Positions 34,782 through 46,594 are shown, counted from the first letter of the stretch. The stretch: 64,000 nucleotides of DNA from Thalassomonas haliotis (GCF_028657945.1 NZ_CP059693.1:1364001-1428000), one strand, 5' to 3'. The notes: generated by a model from the letters alone, not told the origin. Numbers and translations: made by a program.

Positions 34782-36176
34782 TTAGCTGTTTAAGTCGACG
34801 AAATGTCCGGCAATGGCCGCCGCGGCGGCAACTTCCGGGCTTACCAGATGGGTGCGGCTGCCGCGCCCCTGACGGCCTTCAAAGTTACGGTTGCTGGTGG
34901 AGGCGCATCTGTCTCCTTCGGCCAGCTTGTCGTCGTTCATGCCCAGACACATGGAGCAGCCGGGCAGGCGCCATTCAAAACCGGCGTCGATAAAGATTTG
35001 CGCCAGGCCTTCTGCTTCTGCCTGCTCTTTTACCCGGTAGGAGCCGGGCACGACTATGGCATCTACTTTTGAACTGACTTTTTTACCTCTGGCCACAGCG
35101 GCGGCGGCGCGTAAATCTTCGATGCGCGAATTGGTACAGGAGCCGATAAAGACCTTGTTGATATTGATATCGGTGATCTTAGTGCCTGCGGTTAAGCCCA
35201 TATAGGCCAGGGCTTTAACGCAGGACTCTTTTTCAACCGGATCGGCAAAATCATCCGGTGACGGTACCCTGGCATCGATTGCCGTTACCTGGCCCGGTGT
35301 GGTGCCCCAGGTTACCTGGGCTTTAATGTCTTTTGCCTCTAAAGTTACCACGGCATCATATCGGGCATCGCTGTCTGATTTCAGGGTTTGCCAGTCGTTG
35401 ACCGCCTGCTGCCAAAGTTCGCCTTGCGGGGCATATTCCCTGTCTTTAAGGTAGGCAAAGGTGGTTTCATCGGGGGCAATTAAACCTGCCTTGGCGCCAA
35501 ATTCTATGCTCATATTACAGACTGTCATGCGCTCTTCCATGCTCAGCGCCGTGATGGCTTCGCCGCAATACTCCACCACATAACCTGTGGCCCCGGCGCT
35601 GCCGGTTTTACCGATAATTGCCAGGATAATATCTTTGGCGCTGATGCCGACACCTACCTGGCCTTTAACCTCTATTTTCATGGTTTTCGCCCGGGTCTGA
35701 CGTAAGGTTTGCGTGGCCAGTACATGTTCGACTTCCGAGGTGCCGATCCCAAAGGCCAGAGCACCGAATGCGCCATGGGTGGCGGTATGGGAGTCGCCGC
35801 ACACGATAATGGTGCCCGGCAGGGTCAGGCCAAGCTCAGGCCCCATGACATGCACTATGCCCTGGTTTTTATGGCCCATGCCAAATAATTCGATGCCAAA
35901 TTCCTTACAATTTTTTTCCAGGGTACGCAGCTGGTTGGCGGCCCCTTCACCGGCGGCATCTATGGCAATAGAGCGGGTGGAAATATTGTGATCCATAGTG
36001 GCGATAGTGCGCTGGGGTTTGCGCACCGGGCGGTTATGGAATTTTAAATTTGCAAATGCCTGTGGTGAGGTCACTTCGTGAATAAGGTGGCGGTCGACAT
36101 ATAATAACGGGGTTTCACCGGCTTTTTCTTCAACCAGGTGCCGTTGCCATAACTTCTCGTATAAGGTGGTTGCCAT
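34782..36176 (-). CDS. leuC: 3-isopropylmalate dehydratase, large subunit
   Basis: 464-residue aconitase-family catalytic subunit with a [4Fe-4S] cluster. Visible motifs: [51 protein letters not shown], and cluster Cys in IGSCTNSR and [10 protein letters not shown]. Length matches E. coli LeuC. The start is 1 base from the leuB stop and ATG is preceded by a ribosome site within leuB, indicating translational coupling. It pairs with LeuD. Confidence 0.97.
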   Translation of the reverse strand: MATTLYEKLWQRHLVEEKAGETPLLYVDRHLIHEVTSPQAFANLKFHNRPVRKPQRTIATMDHNISTRSIAIDAAGEGAANQLRTLEKNCKEFGIELFGMGHKNQGIVHVMGPELGLTLPGTIIVCGDSHTATHGAFGALAFGIGTSEVEHVLATQTLRQTRAKTMKIEVKGQVGVGISAKDIILAIIGKTGSAGATGYVVEYCGEAITALSMEERMTVCNMSIEFGAKAGLIAPDETTFAYLKDREYAPQGELWQQAVNDWQTLKSDSDARYDAVVTLEAKDIKAQVTWGTTPGQVTAIDARVPSPDDFADPVEKESCVKALAYMGLTAGTKITDININKVFIGSCTNSRIEDLRAAAAVARGKKVSSKVDAIVVPGSYRVKEQAEAEGLAQIFIDAGFEWRLPGCSMCLGMNDDKLAEGDRCASTSNRNFEGRQGRGSRTHLVSPEVAAAAAIAGHFVDLNS

Positions 36177-36177
36177 G

Positions 36178-38861
<2,684 letters not shown>

Positions 38862-38914
38862 TGGTTATTCCTTGTACTCTTTGTTTGTTAAGTAAACCAG
38901 CGTCTAAAACTCAG

Positions 38915-38949
38915 GCATAAAAAAACCCGCGTAACTGACGCGGGTTTTA
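38915..38949 (-). terminator. leu operon attenuator terminator
   Basis: AAAACCCGCGT / ACGCGGGTTTT hairpin with a 5-base loop, and a T-run (TTTTTTT) on the leuA-coding strand. It lies between the leader peptide and leuA, 50 bases before the leuA ATG. This is the intrinsic terminator of the attenuation mechanism. Confidence 0.88.
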
Positions 38950-38981
38950 TGTTTTTCATTGTTAATTAAGCAATAAGAAAA

Positions 38982-39017
38982 CTATCCGCGTACCTTAAGT
39001 ACGAGGAGGAGGTTCAT
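38982..39017 (-). CDS. leuL: leu operon leader peptide
   Basis: Reads M-N-L-L-L-V-L-K-V-R-G, 11 residues with four Leu, three of them consecutive CTC codons and one CTT, followed by TAG. It is too short for ORF tools but is placed exactly where a leucine-responsive leader should be: upstream of the GC-rich terminator at 38915-38949 and 120 bases upstream of leuA. Ribosome stalling at the Leu codons under leucine shortage would favour an antiterminator. The ribosome site is weak. A nearby ACCTTAAGT/ACTTAAGGT stretch may contribute to the alternative fold. Confidence 0.8.
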   Translation of the reverse strand: MNLLLVLKVRG

Positions 39018-39314
39018 TCGAATTGTTTTAATTAACTGTATCATATCTTTTAATGTAAATTTGTTGCTGCGTTTTTATACGCATTTTTTCTACGGAACTC
39101 TTTATAAGTTCAAACTAGCCTAAACGGGCACGAACTGTCAATGAAAAATTGTAATAAATTTACATAAAGTGCTGTTAAAGGGCTGGCTGGTTTTATGGGC
39201 ATAATCAGGCGGCCCAAACGAACAGGGAAAAGTCTTAGGCAGGCAAAAGGCTTGAAGTAGACTTTGCTAAAACCAAGCCTACTTCAAGTGAAAATTTGGG
39301 TTTTGAAAGCTGGC

Positions 39315-40754
39315 TTAGAATTTATACTCCCAGCTCAGGGAAGCTTCAAAATCATTCTCGGTGTTGTTGTTGATTTCGGTTTTACGGGCCAGGGCGCCCA
39401 CTTGCCAGCGGCTTTTAGCCCAGGTAAAGCGATAGCTGCCACGCAGTTCCAGAATCTCCTGATAGCTGAGGTTATCACCGGAAACAAGCTTGTTTTCATT
39501 GTTTTTGTTCAGTTCTATTTTAGAGACGCTGGCTTGCCAATAGCTGTCGCTTTCAGGTTGGGCGATAACCCCTAAAGTGATGCTGCCGGCATTGCTGCCG
39601 TAAGTGCTGCCGATTTCTTTGTCACGATAGCGGTAACCGGTGCGATAGACGTCATGTTCGTAAATACAGGCACATTCGGCGTGGTAGGTGTCCGAGGCTT
39701 CAAAGAAAACGCTGTAGAGGCTGTCGCCGAAAAAGAAATCGGTATCGATACCTGCCAAATGGCTGCGTTTTGACGGGGTGATGCTGCTGATGCCGTAATC
39801 TTCAAAAGCCATTTCGTAATAGATGCCAAAATTTTGCCCCAGGGCGCTGGTGCTCCATCTGAGATCAATAGAGCCGAGATCGTTAACATCGGTTGGGTTA
39901 TCCTCCTTGTTATCCGACTCGCTCGGGATGATCACATCCCAAAAATCCGACAGGCCGTTGCCCCGGCCTTCACCGCCCCACATGGTGGATCGGGATAAAC
40001 CCAGCTCCAGTGAGGAGAAAGGTTTCAGGCTTAAGCGGCTGCTCCAGAGCAGGGTATTGGGGATGGCGCGGCCGTTATCTTCCATTTTTCCCATAAAAGT
40101 GTTGAAGCTCCAGGGGCCGAGCCAGCTCAGCCAGGGAGTTTCAAACGCAACTGCCTGCTGGCGGTTCAGGCTGATGCCGGGTACCGGGCGGGCATTGGTG
40201 GACATTAATAAAGCGCTGTCCCAACCGGGGCCCCACCACATAGGTACGGCACCGCCGATAATGTTCCAGTTGCCCAGTTTATAGGCGAGATAAGAGCCGT
40301 CGAGGCGGAAACTCTTATCGTCTATAGCGTCGGCTACCTTGTGTATTTCCAGGTGAGCGGCAAAGTTACTGGTGACAAAAGTTTTGCTGCTGGTAATTTC
40401 GGTTTTTTCACTTTGGCTGTCGCCAAAATGTTTAAACTTAGGCCTGTCGGTGGCGGCAGCGATTTTAATCGAAGCCGGCTGGCTTGATCTTTTTGCCTGG
40501 TTTAAATGAAAGATCACCCGCTGGTAACTGCGGTTTAGGTTGCTGTCCAAGGTGTTGAGGTTGACCTCATCCAGATCGGCGGCAATATCCGCCCACATCA
40601 GGGGAAAACGGTTGATCGGCGCTTTGATCACCTTATGGTCGGATAATAACTGGATGTCGGCACGCAGGTAAATATTATCGGCTTCCACCCAAGGGGCGGC
40701 CTGAACAAAAGAGCTAAGGGAAGCGCATGCCAAAAGGGCGCAAAAGAGTTTCAT
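39315..40754 (-). CDS. Wzi-family capsule assembly outer-membrane protein
   Basis: 479 residues with a signal peptide (MKLFCALLACASLSSFVQA) and a Wzi-like beta-barrel; Wzi anchors capsular polysaccharide at the cell surface. Family features: APWVEADNIYLRADIQLLSDHKVIKAPINRFPLMWADI, LAYKLGNWNIIGGAVPMWWGPGWDSALLMSTNARPVPGISLNRQQAV, MWGGEGRG and a final SWEYKF. It follows a CDP-glycerol glycerophosphotransferase-like gene by 12 bases. Together these suggest surface-polymer handling, though no full capsule locus is here. Confidence 0.9.
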   Translation of the reverse strand: MKLFCALLACASLSSFVQAAPWVEADNIYLRADIQLLSDHKVIKAPINRFPLMWADIAADLDEVNLNTLDSNLNRSYQRVIFHLNQAKRSSQPASIKIAAATDRPKFKHFGDSQSEKTEITSSKTFVTSNFAAHLEIHKVADAIDDKSFRLDGSYLAYKLGNWNIIGGAVPMWWGPGWDSALLMSTNARPVPGISLNRQQAVAFETPWLSWLGPWSFNTFMGKMEDNGRAIPNTLLWSSRLSLKPFSSLELGLSRSTMWGGEGRGNGLSDFWDVIIPSESDNKEDNPTDVNDLGSIDLRWSTSALGQNFGIYYEMAFEDYGISSITPSKRSHLAGIDTDFFFGDSLYSVFFEASDTYHAECACIYEHDVYRTGYRYRDKEIGSTYGSNAGSITLGVIAQPESDSYWQASVSKIELNKNNENKLVSGDNLSYQEILELRGSYRFTWAKSRWQVGALARKTEINNNTENDFEASLSWEYKF

Positions 40755-40766
40755 GGATGTCCTAAA

Positions 40767-41825
40767 TTAGTTGTTGGTCTGGTTCAGTTGGGGAAACAGC
40801 TCTTTTAAATAATCGGCGGCTCTGAGGCCTGCTTTACCGTCGAGCTGGTCGAACATGATTTTATTCGCTTTAGCCCTGGCCTGGGCCAGATGCTGTGGTT
40901 TCGTCAGGGCTTGCTTAATTGCCTCTGGCAGCTGGTCAAATTGATCGATTTGAATGCTGAATTCTTTGATCAACTGTTTGACTTCCTGCACAGTGCGCTT
41001 GCCGTCATCTACGGTGAAAGTCACCATGTCTTTTTCCAGGGCGCAGCATTCTGCCAGTACCGAGCTGGTATCACCGATACAGACATCTGCCAGTTGGATA
41101 TAAGGCACTATGTCTGCGGTATCGATAAAAAAGACCTGCCTGGTGTGTTTGATTTTTTCTTTGATTTCGTCTTTGGTCCAGGGGTGTACAGTGACCAGGA
41201 TGTTGTAATCTGATGTCAGGCTGTCTAATTTATCATACCAGTGGCTGATGGCGGAAACACCTGAATCATTCCAGGTGGCGGTAAACAGCAAGGTCGGTTT
41301 GCTATCAATTATCCCCGCGCTTTTAGCCAGTGCTGCCAGCTGCCCGGTGTCGACGCTGCCGTCAAACATAGGGTCGAGTTTTGGAAAACCTACCGCTTTG
41401 GCGCAGGTGATGCCTACCGCTTGTGCCCGCTCCACTTCGCGGGAGCTGGTCATATAAAAGTGATCTAATAAATTATAGCCTTTGCTGTTGGCAAAAGGTT
41501 TGAAGGTATAGGCGCCGTGGCGCATGCCGACTTTTTTCATGCGTGAGGCCGGAAATTTATAACCCGCCTGGCGACACATGATCACCCCTTTGGGGAACAC
41601 AGGGTAGACTTTCGACGACACGCCAATCGCCGCCAGCTCCTGCTGGGCTTTTTTATCCTTGGCGATAATCTTTAACGGCGGCAAATGTTTTTGTACCGAG
41701 GCGAATATCTGGTAGTCGAGGGCGTTGGCACAATAAAGCATGACATCTTTATTGAGATTCAATAATTCGCGCACTTCCCAGATCACTGTGTAGGGGATCT
41801 TTAACAGGTAATAAGATAAAACCAC
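40767..41825 (-). CDS. CDP-glycerol glycerophosphotransferase-like (TagB/TagF family) enzyme
   Basis: 352 residues, GTG start. The family's GT-B-like catalytic region is visible: KKVGMRHGAYTFKP with the general-base His, GFPKLDPMF, LLFTATWNDSGVSAISHW, ILVTVHPWT and IGDTSSVLAECCALEKDMVTF. It would transfer glycerol-phosphate or a related polyol-phosphate to a surface glycan. Gram-negative homologues decorate capsules or LPS. It lies between the ygiM-like gene (16 bases) and wzi (12 bases), in one likely operon. Confidence 0.82.
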   Translation of the reverse strand: MVLSYYLLKIPYTVIWEVRELLNLNKDVMLYCANALDYQIFASVQKHLPPLKIIAKDKKAQQELAAIGVSSKVYPVFPKGVIMCRQAGYKFPASRMKKVGMRHGAYTFKPFANSKGYNLLDHFYMTSSREVERAQAVGITCAKAVGFPKLDPMFDGSVDTGQLAALAKSAGIIDSKPTLLFTATWNDSGVSAISHWYDKLDSLTSDYNILVTVHPWTKDEIKEKIKHTRQVFFIDTADIVPYIQLADVCIGDTSSVLAECCALEKDMVTFTVDDGKRTVQEVKQLIKEFSIQIDQFDQLPEAIKQALTKPQHLAQARAKANKIMFDQLDGKAGLRAADYLKELFPQLNQTNN

Positions 41826-41841
41826 TTCTTGTTATTTCCGG

Positions 41842-42459
41842 CTAGGTCCAGCGATCCATCTTGTTGCTGCGGCCACCGATCAGCTTAGGAATGATCAAAC
41901 CTAACAGCAGACCAAGGGCAAGCACTATGGCGCCATTCTTAAACCATTCTATTTTAATATCCTGATCCTGGTTTTTCAGCTGCTCTTTAACCACAGTAAG
42001 TTGCTGCTGTAGCTGGGCGGTTTCATTTTCAATGTTTTTGCTTTTGCCGTTTAAGCGTTCAATGGTTTTCTGGGCTTGATCGAGTTGCCGTTTTAACTGG
42101 CTGTTTTCATCGGCGGCGCTGGTGAGTTGCTCATTAAGCTCGGCGATAACAAAACGCAGTCCGGGTTTTTCTGAGATATATTTGCTTTCTACCCAGGCGG
42201 TACGATTACGGCTGTCGACAATTTGCGTGTAATTGTTTTCTTCTTTACCGGTCAGGCTGACTTGCGCACCGGCGGTGACACTGCCTAATATCCTGAAGTT
42301 ATTGCCGGCGCCGGCATGCATATAGATGATAAGCTCATCGGCAATATAACCCGGTGTAAATTCTGGAGATGGCGCCTGTGAAGTGCTTTCTTCTTGGGCC
42401 AACACGGGAAATGATAAGCCAAACAGGACACTGATAAGTAAACAACTCACTCTTTTCAT
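41842..42459 (-). CDS. ygiM: SH3-domain membrane protein, YgiM/TIGR04211 type
   Basis: 205 residues. Signal peptide (LLISVLFGLSFPVLA), bacterial SH3 domain (YIADELIIYMHAGAGNNFRILGSVTAGAQVSLTG, AWVESKYISEKPGLR), a coiled coil (about residues 105-170, QLTSAADENSQLKRQLDQAQ) and a C-terminal TM (AIVLALGLLLGLIIPKLIGG). Function not established. In E. coli it lies next to cca and ygiF; the ygiF-like gene is divergent here. Confidence 0.92.
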   Translation of the reverse strand: MKRVSCLLISVLFGLSFPVLAQEESTSQAPSPEFTPGYIADELIIYMHAGAGNNFRILGSVTAGAQVSLTGKEENNYTQIVDSRNRTAWVESKYISEKPGLRFVIAELNEQLTSAADENSQLKRQLDQAQKTIERLNGKSKNIENETAQLQQQLTVVKEQLKNQDQDIKIEWFKNGAIVLALGLLLGLIIPKLIGGRSNKMDRWT

Positions 42460-42701
42460 TGAACAACCAAACGCAATTAAACCTTCTGGGACAAGATATT
42501 AGGTCTTTGGCTCTTTTTTGGCAAGCTAAGATTAAGGATCTTGTGCTAAAAATAGGCTTAACCGGCAGATAGCTGGTCTAATTGCTATTTTATTGCTATA
42601 CCGGGTGAAAGGCTATCGGCTATCATAGCGCTAAACAGCTATGGCTGTTCTTTAATTCCCCCTGGCTGCGGTAACGGACAAAGCGTACATAGAGCACTTC
42701 C

Positions 42702-43799
42702 ATGAGCATGAATACAACAAGTGAAACTGAGATTGAGCTTAAATTTTTATTTGGGCAAGTGATTGAGCCAAAAGCGGTAAGCGAATTTTTGTATCTGCAA
42801 GGTCTTAGTTTTAAGCAAGCCGGCGCTAAGCTTAAAAATAACTATTTTGATACCCCTGGCCTTGATTTGGCGCGAAATGATATCGGTCTCAGGATCCGAA
42901 GTTCTGAAGGGCTTTGTGAGCAAACCGTTAAAACCGCCGGGCGGGTACTTTCCGGCCTGCATCAAAGGCCCGAATATAATGTTGCTTTGGTCAATAATGA
43001 AAAATTGCCGGTATTGTCTCTGTTCCCCTCAGATATCTGGTACGCCTTGGATATAGCACAAATTCAACAAGAGCTGACGGCTGTTTTTAGTACTGATTTT
43101 TATCGCACCAGCTGGGAAATCATGTGTAAGGAGGGGATCGTGCTCGAACTGGTCCTCGATGCCGGCACCATAGAAAGCAGAGGCAAGCAAGAGATTATCG
43201 CCGAGTTTGAACTGGAATTGCTTTCGGGTGAAAGCGCACTAGCTATGGCGCAACTCTTTGACCTGGCAAATTTATTAGTGGGCCATTTTAAACTGCGCCC
43301 CGGGGTAAACAGTAAAGCGGCACGGGGCTATGCTTTATGGCTGGGGAAGGGACCGGACAAGCCGGAAACCTTTTTCCGGCAAAACCTGCTACCTTTGGCG
43401 TTAGCAGATCGGGAAAGTTTTTATTTGCAGCTGGACTTTGCCTTGGCGCAATTACAACTTGGGGTCGAATATTGCCTTTCATCGCCTGGTGCTGAAAGGG
43501 TAAAGGTATTTAGCGAACCTTTACTTTTTCTCGAACAAATTTTCAGGGAGGCTTCTGAAAGCTTTGCTTCCTCCAGGCCGGAACTGGCGGCACAGTTTGA
43601 GCAGGTTATTGGTTTGTATCGGGCACTTGAGCAGCAGCTCCACCGGGCCAGCTGTGGCAAGCAAACTGCGGCCGGCTATGGGCGCCTCTTACAGGAATTT
43701 TGTTACCAGGGAGCTTTTAATCACCTGCAATTGGCCTTGTTGGAGTTATTGATAGACAGGGAGTGCCTGCCTGACGGGGTTAAAGCCTGGAGGGAATAG
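42702..43799 (+). CDS. ygiF: CYTH-domain inorganic triphosphatase, YgiF-like
   Basis: 365 residues. The N-terminal CYTH tunnel begins with EIELKF (ExExK metal motif, about residues 9-14), with the basic residues of GLRIRSSEGLCEQTVKTAG and EYN. Family function: hydrolysis of inorganic triphosphate. The C-terminal part (about 215-365) is a helical CHAD-like region, shorter and more divergent than the E. coli YgiF CHAD domain: His-rich motifs are few. It is divergent from ygiM across 242 bases. The start ATG has an alternative two codons downstream. Confidence 0.88.
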   Translation: MSMNTTSETEIELKFLFGQVIEPKAVSEFLYLQGLSFKQAGAKLKNNYFDTPGLDLARNDIGLRIRSSEGLCEQTVKTAGRVLSGLHQRPEYNVALVNNEKLPVLSLFPSDIWYALDIAQIQQELTAVFSTDFYRTSWEIMCKEGIVLELVLDAGTIESRGKQEIIAEFELELLSGESALAMAQLFDLANLLVGHFKLRPGVNSKAARGYALWLGKGPDKPETFFRQNLLPLALADRESFYLQLDFALAQLQLGVEYCLSSPGAERVKVFSEPLLFLEQIFREASESFASSRPELAAQFEQVIGLYRALEQQLHRASCGKQTAAGYGRLLQEFCYQGAFNHLQLALLELLIDRECLPDGVKAWRE

Positions 43800-43829
43800 G
43801 GAGCCGTTGCCTGACAGCTCCGCTCAAGA

Positions 43830-44300
43830 TTATTTGGATTGGTTTGAAACCATCTGTTCTATTTTATCAGCCAGGATATCTATTTTTTTCTCCAGCTGTT
43901 GGTTATGTTCGAGGATTTCGGCATTCTGTTTACGCAATTCCCGGTTTTTGACATTGGTATCGGAAAAGCCGACAAAGCGGTCGATAAACTGGGCACCAAT
44001 AAAACCTACCATACCGACACCGATATAGAACATGGCGCCGACTACAATTCTTCCCCCCAGGGTGACGGGAAAATGATCGCCGAAACCTATGGTGCTGGCA
44101 CTCATCTGCAAGGTCCAGAAGGCATCTTTGTAGCTGGTAATATTGCTGTCCTGGGCTGAGATCTCAAATTGCAGCAGTAAAAAAGAAAGAGCGGCAATGA
44201 TGAGGTACAGGGCGGCTAAGGTAATGACCAGCAGATAACCCGAGTGATAGTTTTTTACACCGAATTCATCGACGCTGTAGGGAGTAAGTTTTGTATTCAT
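43830..44300 (-). CDS. Small K+ channel (two-TM ion channel family)
   Basis: 156 residues: TM1 at about 22-45 (LLVITLAALYLIIAALSFLLL), pore helix and selectivity filter ASTIGFGDHFPV (TIGFGD), TM2 at about 85-107 (GRIVVGAMFYIGVGMVGFIGAQFI), then a coiled-coil tail (AEILEHNQQLEKKIDILADKI). No RCK domain. It is the last gene of the yjfI operon, 11 bases after the small basic protein gene. PspA-type modules in other bacteria also carry such channels. It would adjust K+ or membrane potential during envelope stress. Confidence 0.9.
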   Translation of the reverse strand: MNTKLTPYSVDEFGVKNYHSGYLLVITLAALYLIIAALSFLLLQFEISAQDSNITSYKDAFWTLQMSASTIGFGDHFPVTLGGRIVVGAMFYIGVGMVGFIGAQFIDRFVGFSDTNVKNRELRKQNAEILEHNQQLEKKIDILADKIEQMVSNQSK

Positions 44301-44311
44301 GATCTGTGTTC

Positions 44312-44638
44312 TTATTCACTTTTATTGGCGACATGATTGATGAGTTCATCCATCAGTTTTCTTTTTATTTCCAGTTGCTGCTCAGGTTCAAGCTGATATT
44401 TTTCAGCCAGAACCTGATAATCTTCCGGCGCCAGCGATACCGTTAATCTAGGCCTTTTCGGCCGCTTGCTGGTGGACAAGCCCAGAATCGAGCGGATTTG
44501 ATCTGAGGGACTCAATCCTGCATGCAGGGCTTCGGTTCGGATCGCCAGCTGAACTTTTTCATCCATATCAAAGGCAACCTGTACCGCTTTAACGGCTTTG
44601 ACCGAAGAATGCCATTTTTCGGGGATTTTTCTTGCCAC
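44312..44638 (-). CDS. Small basic protein, possible ribbon-helix-helix DNA binder
   Basis: 108 residues starting at GTG with GGGAGTT as ribosome site. It contains KAVQVAFDMDEKVQLAIRTEALHAGLSPSDQIRSILGLS, where a beta-strand (VQVAFD) followed by two helices (DEKVQLAIRTEALHAG, SPSDQIRSILGL) fits an RHH-like fold. A second strand-helix-helix copy is RPRLTVSLAPEDYQVLAEKYQLEPEQQLEIKRK. A basic KRPKRPR link joins them. If it is an RHH regulator, it is the obvious candidate to bind the shared palindromes. This is inference. Confidence 0.6.
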   Translation of the reverse strand: MARKIPEKWHSSVKAVKAVQVAFDMDEKVQLAIRTEALHAGLSPSDQIRSILGLSTSKRPKRPRLTVSLAPEDYQVLAEKYQLEPEQQLEIKRKLMDELINHVANKSE

Positions 44639-44641
44639 AGT

Positions 44642-45283
44642 TTAACTCCCGGGGTACATGTCTATAATATCGGTGACTGGGCGGTATAAGGTTAAAAACA
44701 CATCGGTATCCCCGTCGGACCAGACTTCTACTTCAATGCCGAAGTCTTGTTCGGCATCGTGTAATACATATTGCTCGAATTGCTCGCCGCTGTCGCTACC
44801 TTGATAGGCACTGAGATTTTCACTGCGGTGATCTTTACGGTGAAAATAGCCGACCACGGCAAAGCTGTTTTGCTGGTATTGTTGACTGGTCCAGCCGCTT
44901 GTTTTGGCGGTATCGTTTTGGCGTTCAAGAAATGCCTGGCCGGGTTCGTCAAAAATGGTGGCGAAGGTATCGAGATCAAACAGACTTTCAACATCCTGAT
45001 GTTCAATTTTCAGGGAAAATTTTAAATAGATTTTATCATCAACATCAAGGGATAAATAAATCTCGGCATCGTTATTACCGGTTAATACCCATTCGGTCTG
45101 GGTGTGGTGTTCAAATTCATAACTGTTGACGTCGCTGACCTGAAACTGCTGCTGTCTGAGGGATTCGGGTAAAGCGAAGCTGTCGGTGAGAACAATAATA
45201 TCGTCTTTTTTGAGATCTTTTACCGAGGTTAAACTGCGCTGTGTTGCCTGCTGTTTGCCAAAAACACGTTTTAAAAAACTCAT
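44642..45283 (-). CDS. yjfK: YjfK family protein (DUF2491)
   Basis: 213 residues from ATG 45283, chosen over a start 5 codons upstream for the AGGAAACA ribosome site and the family start MSFLKRVFG. Marks: FALPESLRQQQFQVSDVNSYEFEHHTQTEWVLTG, IYLSLDVDDKIYLKFSLK, YGYFHRKDH-like stretch (VVGYFHRKDHRSE) and IEVEVWSDGDTDVFLTLYRPVTDI. Function unknown; E. coli yjfK sits in yjfIJKL. It is followed by the small basic protein gene at 3 bases. Confidence 0.87.
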   Translation of the reverse strand: MSFLKRVFGKQQATQRSLTSVKDLKKDDIIVLTDSFALPESLRQQQFQVSDVNSYEFEHHTQTEWVLTGNNDAEIYLSLDVDDKIYLKFSLKIEHQDVESLFDLDTFATIFDEPGQAFLERQNDTAKTSGWTSQQYQQNSFAVVGYFHRKDHRSENLSAYQGSDSGEQFEQYVLHDAEQDFGIEVEVWSDGDTDVFLTLYRPVTDIIDMYPGS

Positions 45284-45461
45284 TATTGTTTCCTGCATAA
45301 AAGTGATGGGTTGCCCTGCACCGGCAGGTATTTCACTGCATGCCGGTAGCAGTTTAGCCGGTTACCCCAGGCGTTAATAATAACGGGGTAACCGGCTGGT
45401 CTTGGTTAGCTTTGTTAATTTTGCCTAAAAGGTAAAGTTAACAATAACAGGGAAATATCCC

Positions 45462-46157
45462 TTAGCTCTTGTTTTGTTTCGCTTTAATGCGATCCAATAC
45501 CGAGCTGGCACTGTTGTCGGCAGCGCCGATACCGGCTTCTTTAAGCTGGGCGGCTAACGAACTGTCGCTGTTTTCCGACTCAAGCACTTCGGCGGCTTTC
45601 ATTTGATCATCAAATTTTTGCTGCTTTGCCTTGATACGCTCTAACGAGTCTTTGGCGTTTAATAGCTTAGAGTTGCTCGAAGAGAAGTTGTCGGTAATGG
45701 CAGAAGTTGCTTTTTGCACGCTTTCTGTGGTTTTTACCATAGACAGCTGACGTTTGTATTCCGACATCTGGCGCTCGCTTTTCTTCACCAGCTCTTTTAA
45801 GCGGCTGGCACTGGCATCAAAGCTGTCTAATGCCTGTTGCTGGTTGGTCAGTTCAGACTCTAAAGTAGAGATCTTTTCGGCAACCGCCAGGGCAAGGGTT
45901 TCATCGCCTTTTTCCAGTGCCTGTCCGGCATAACCTTCATGTTCGGTGATCTCGCGTTTAAGGCGGTCAACTTCACGGCTCGCTGCCATTTGCTGGGCCA
46001 TAACACCGGTCAGGTCACGTTTGGCTTTGGTCAGGTGATGCTCGGCATCGCGAATTTCCTGTTCAAAAATACGGGTGGAATTCGAGTCGACGATAGCTTC
46101 ACCAACTTCTGTCGCGCCACCTCTAATAGCTGTCATTATCTTTTTAAATATACTCAT
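45462..46157 (-). CDS. yjfJ: PspA/IM30-family protein, YjfJ type
   Basis: 231 residues. MSIFKKIMTAIRGGATEVGEAIVDSNSTRIFEQEIRDAEHHLTKAKRDL is the amphipathic N-terminal helix and first coiled coil; long helical heptads continue to about residue 205 (SELTNQQQALDSFDASASRLKELVKKSERQMSEY). PspA-like proteins polymerise on the inner face of damaged membranes and limit proton leak. ATG 46157 has GAGGAG 7 bases upstream; five extra codons upstream are unlikely. Between yjfI (26 bases) and yjfK (178 bases). Confidence 0.95.
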   Translation of the reverse strand: MSIFKKIMTAIRGGATEVGEAIVDSNSTRIFEQEIRDAEHHLTKAKRDLTGVMAQQMAASREVDRLKREITEHEGYAGQALEKGDETLALAVAEKISTLESELTNQQQALDSFDASASRLKELVKKSERQMSEYKRQLSMVKTTESVQKATSAITDNFSSSNSKLLNAKDSLERIKAKQQKFDDQMKAAEVLESENSDSSLAAQLKEAGIGAADNSASSVLDRIKAKQNKS

Positions 46158-46183
46158 ATTATCACTCCTCAAAGAATGGTCGC

Positions 46184-46594
46184 TTAAATTAAATATTCAC
46201 TCATGTCATCGATAACTTCGATGGCATTGTTACTCAGTACCGCCAGTTCGTGCTCTATGTCTTCAAAAGTTGAATTAATCGACAAAGCACCGAAAGTTAC
46301 GTATTTATCGCCGATTTTAGAAAAGGCGGATAACGGCATAGGGATGTTCATTTCCAGCATGCTTTCATGCATCTCATGCAGGGCATCCGGTTTTACTTCT
46401 TCAACTCCCCATAGGTAGGTGATACATAATATTTGATCGTCGGTAACGGAAACAAAAATCGGCAGCTCTTCGCGGCCAGTTACTGTGATCTGTAAAACAT
46501 CGACTTCACCCGATATCGGCTGACAGTCAAAAACCATGCCTGTGTCTGAGTCAGCTAAGGTGTTCAGGTAGTCGGCTATTTTATGAATGTTCAT
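46184..46594 (-). CDS. yjfI: YjfI family protein (DUF2170)
   Basis: 136 residues matching DUF2170: IADYLNTLADSDTGMVFDCQPISGEVDVLQITV, ELPIFVSVTDDQILCITYLWGVEEVK, ALHEMHESMLEMNIPMPLSAFSKIGDKYVTFGALS, and the acidic end VLSNNAIEVIDDMSEYL. First gene of the minus-strand operon yjfI-yjfJ-yjfK-small basic protein-K+ channel. Two palindromes 61-109 bases upstream should control it. Ribosome site AAGGGATCC. Confidence 0.93.
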   Translation of the reverse strand: MNIHKIADYLNTLADSDTGMVFDCQPISGEVDVLQITVTGREELPIFVSVTDDQILCITYLWGVEEVKPDALHEMHESMLEMNIPMPLSAFSKIGDKYVTFGALSINSTFEDIEHELAVLSNNAIEVIDDMSEYLI

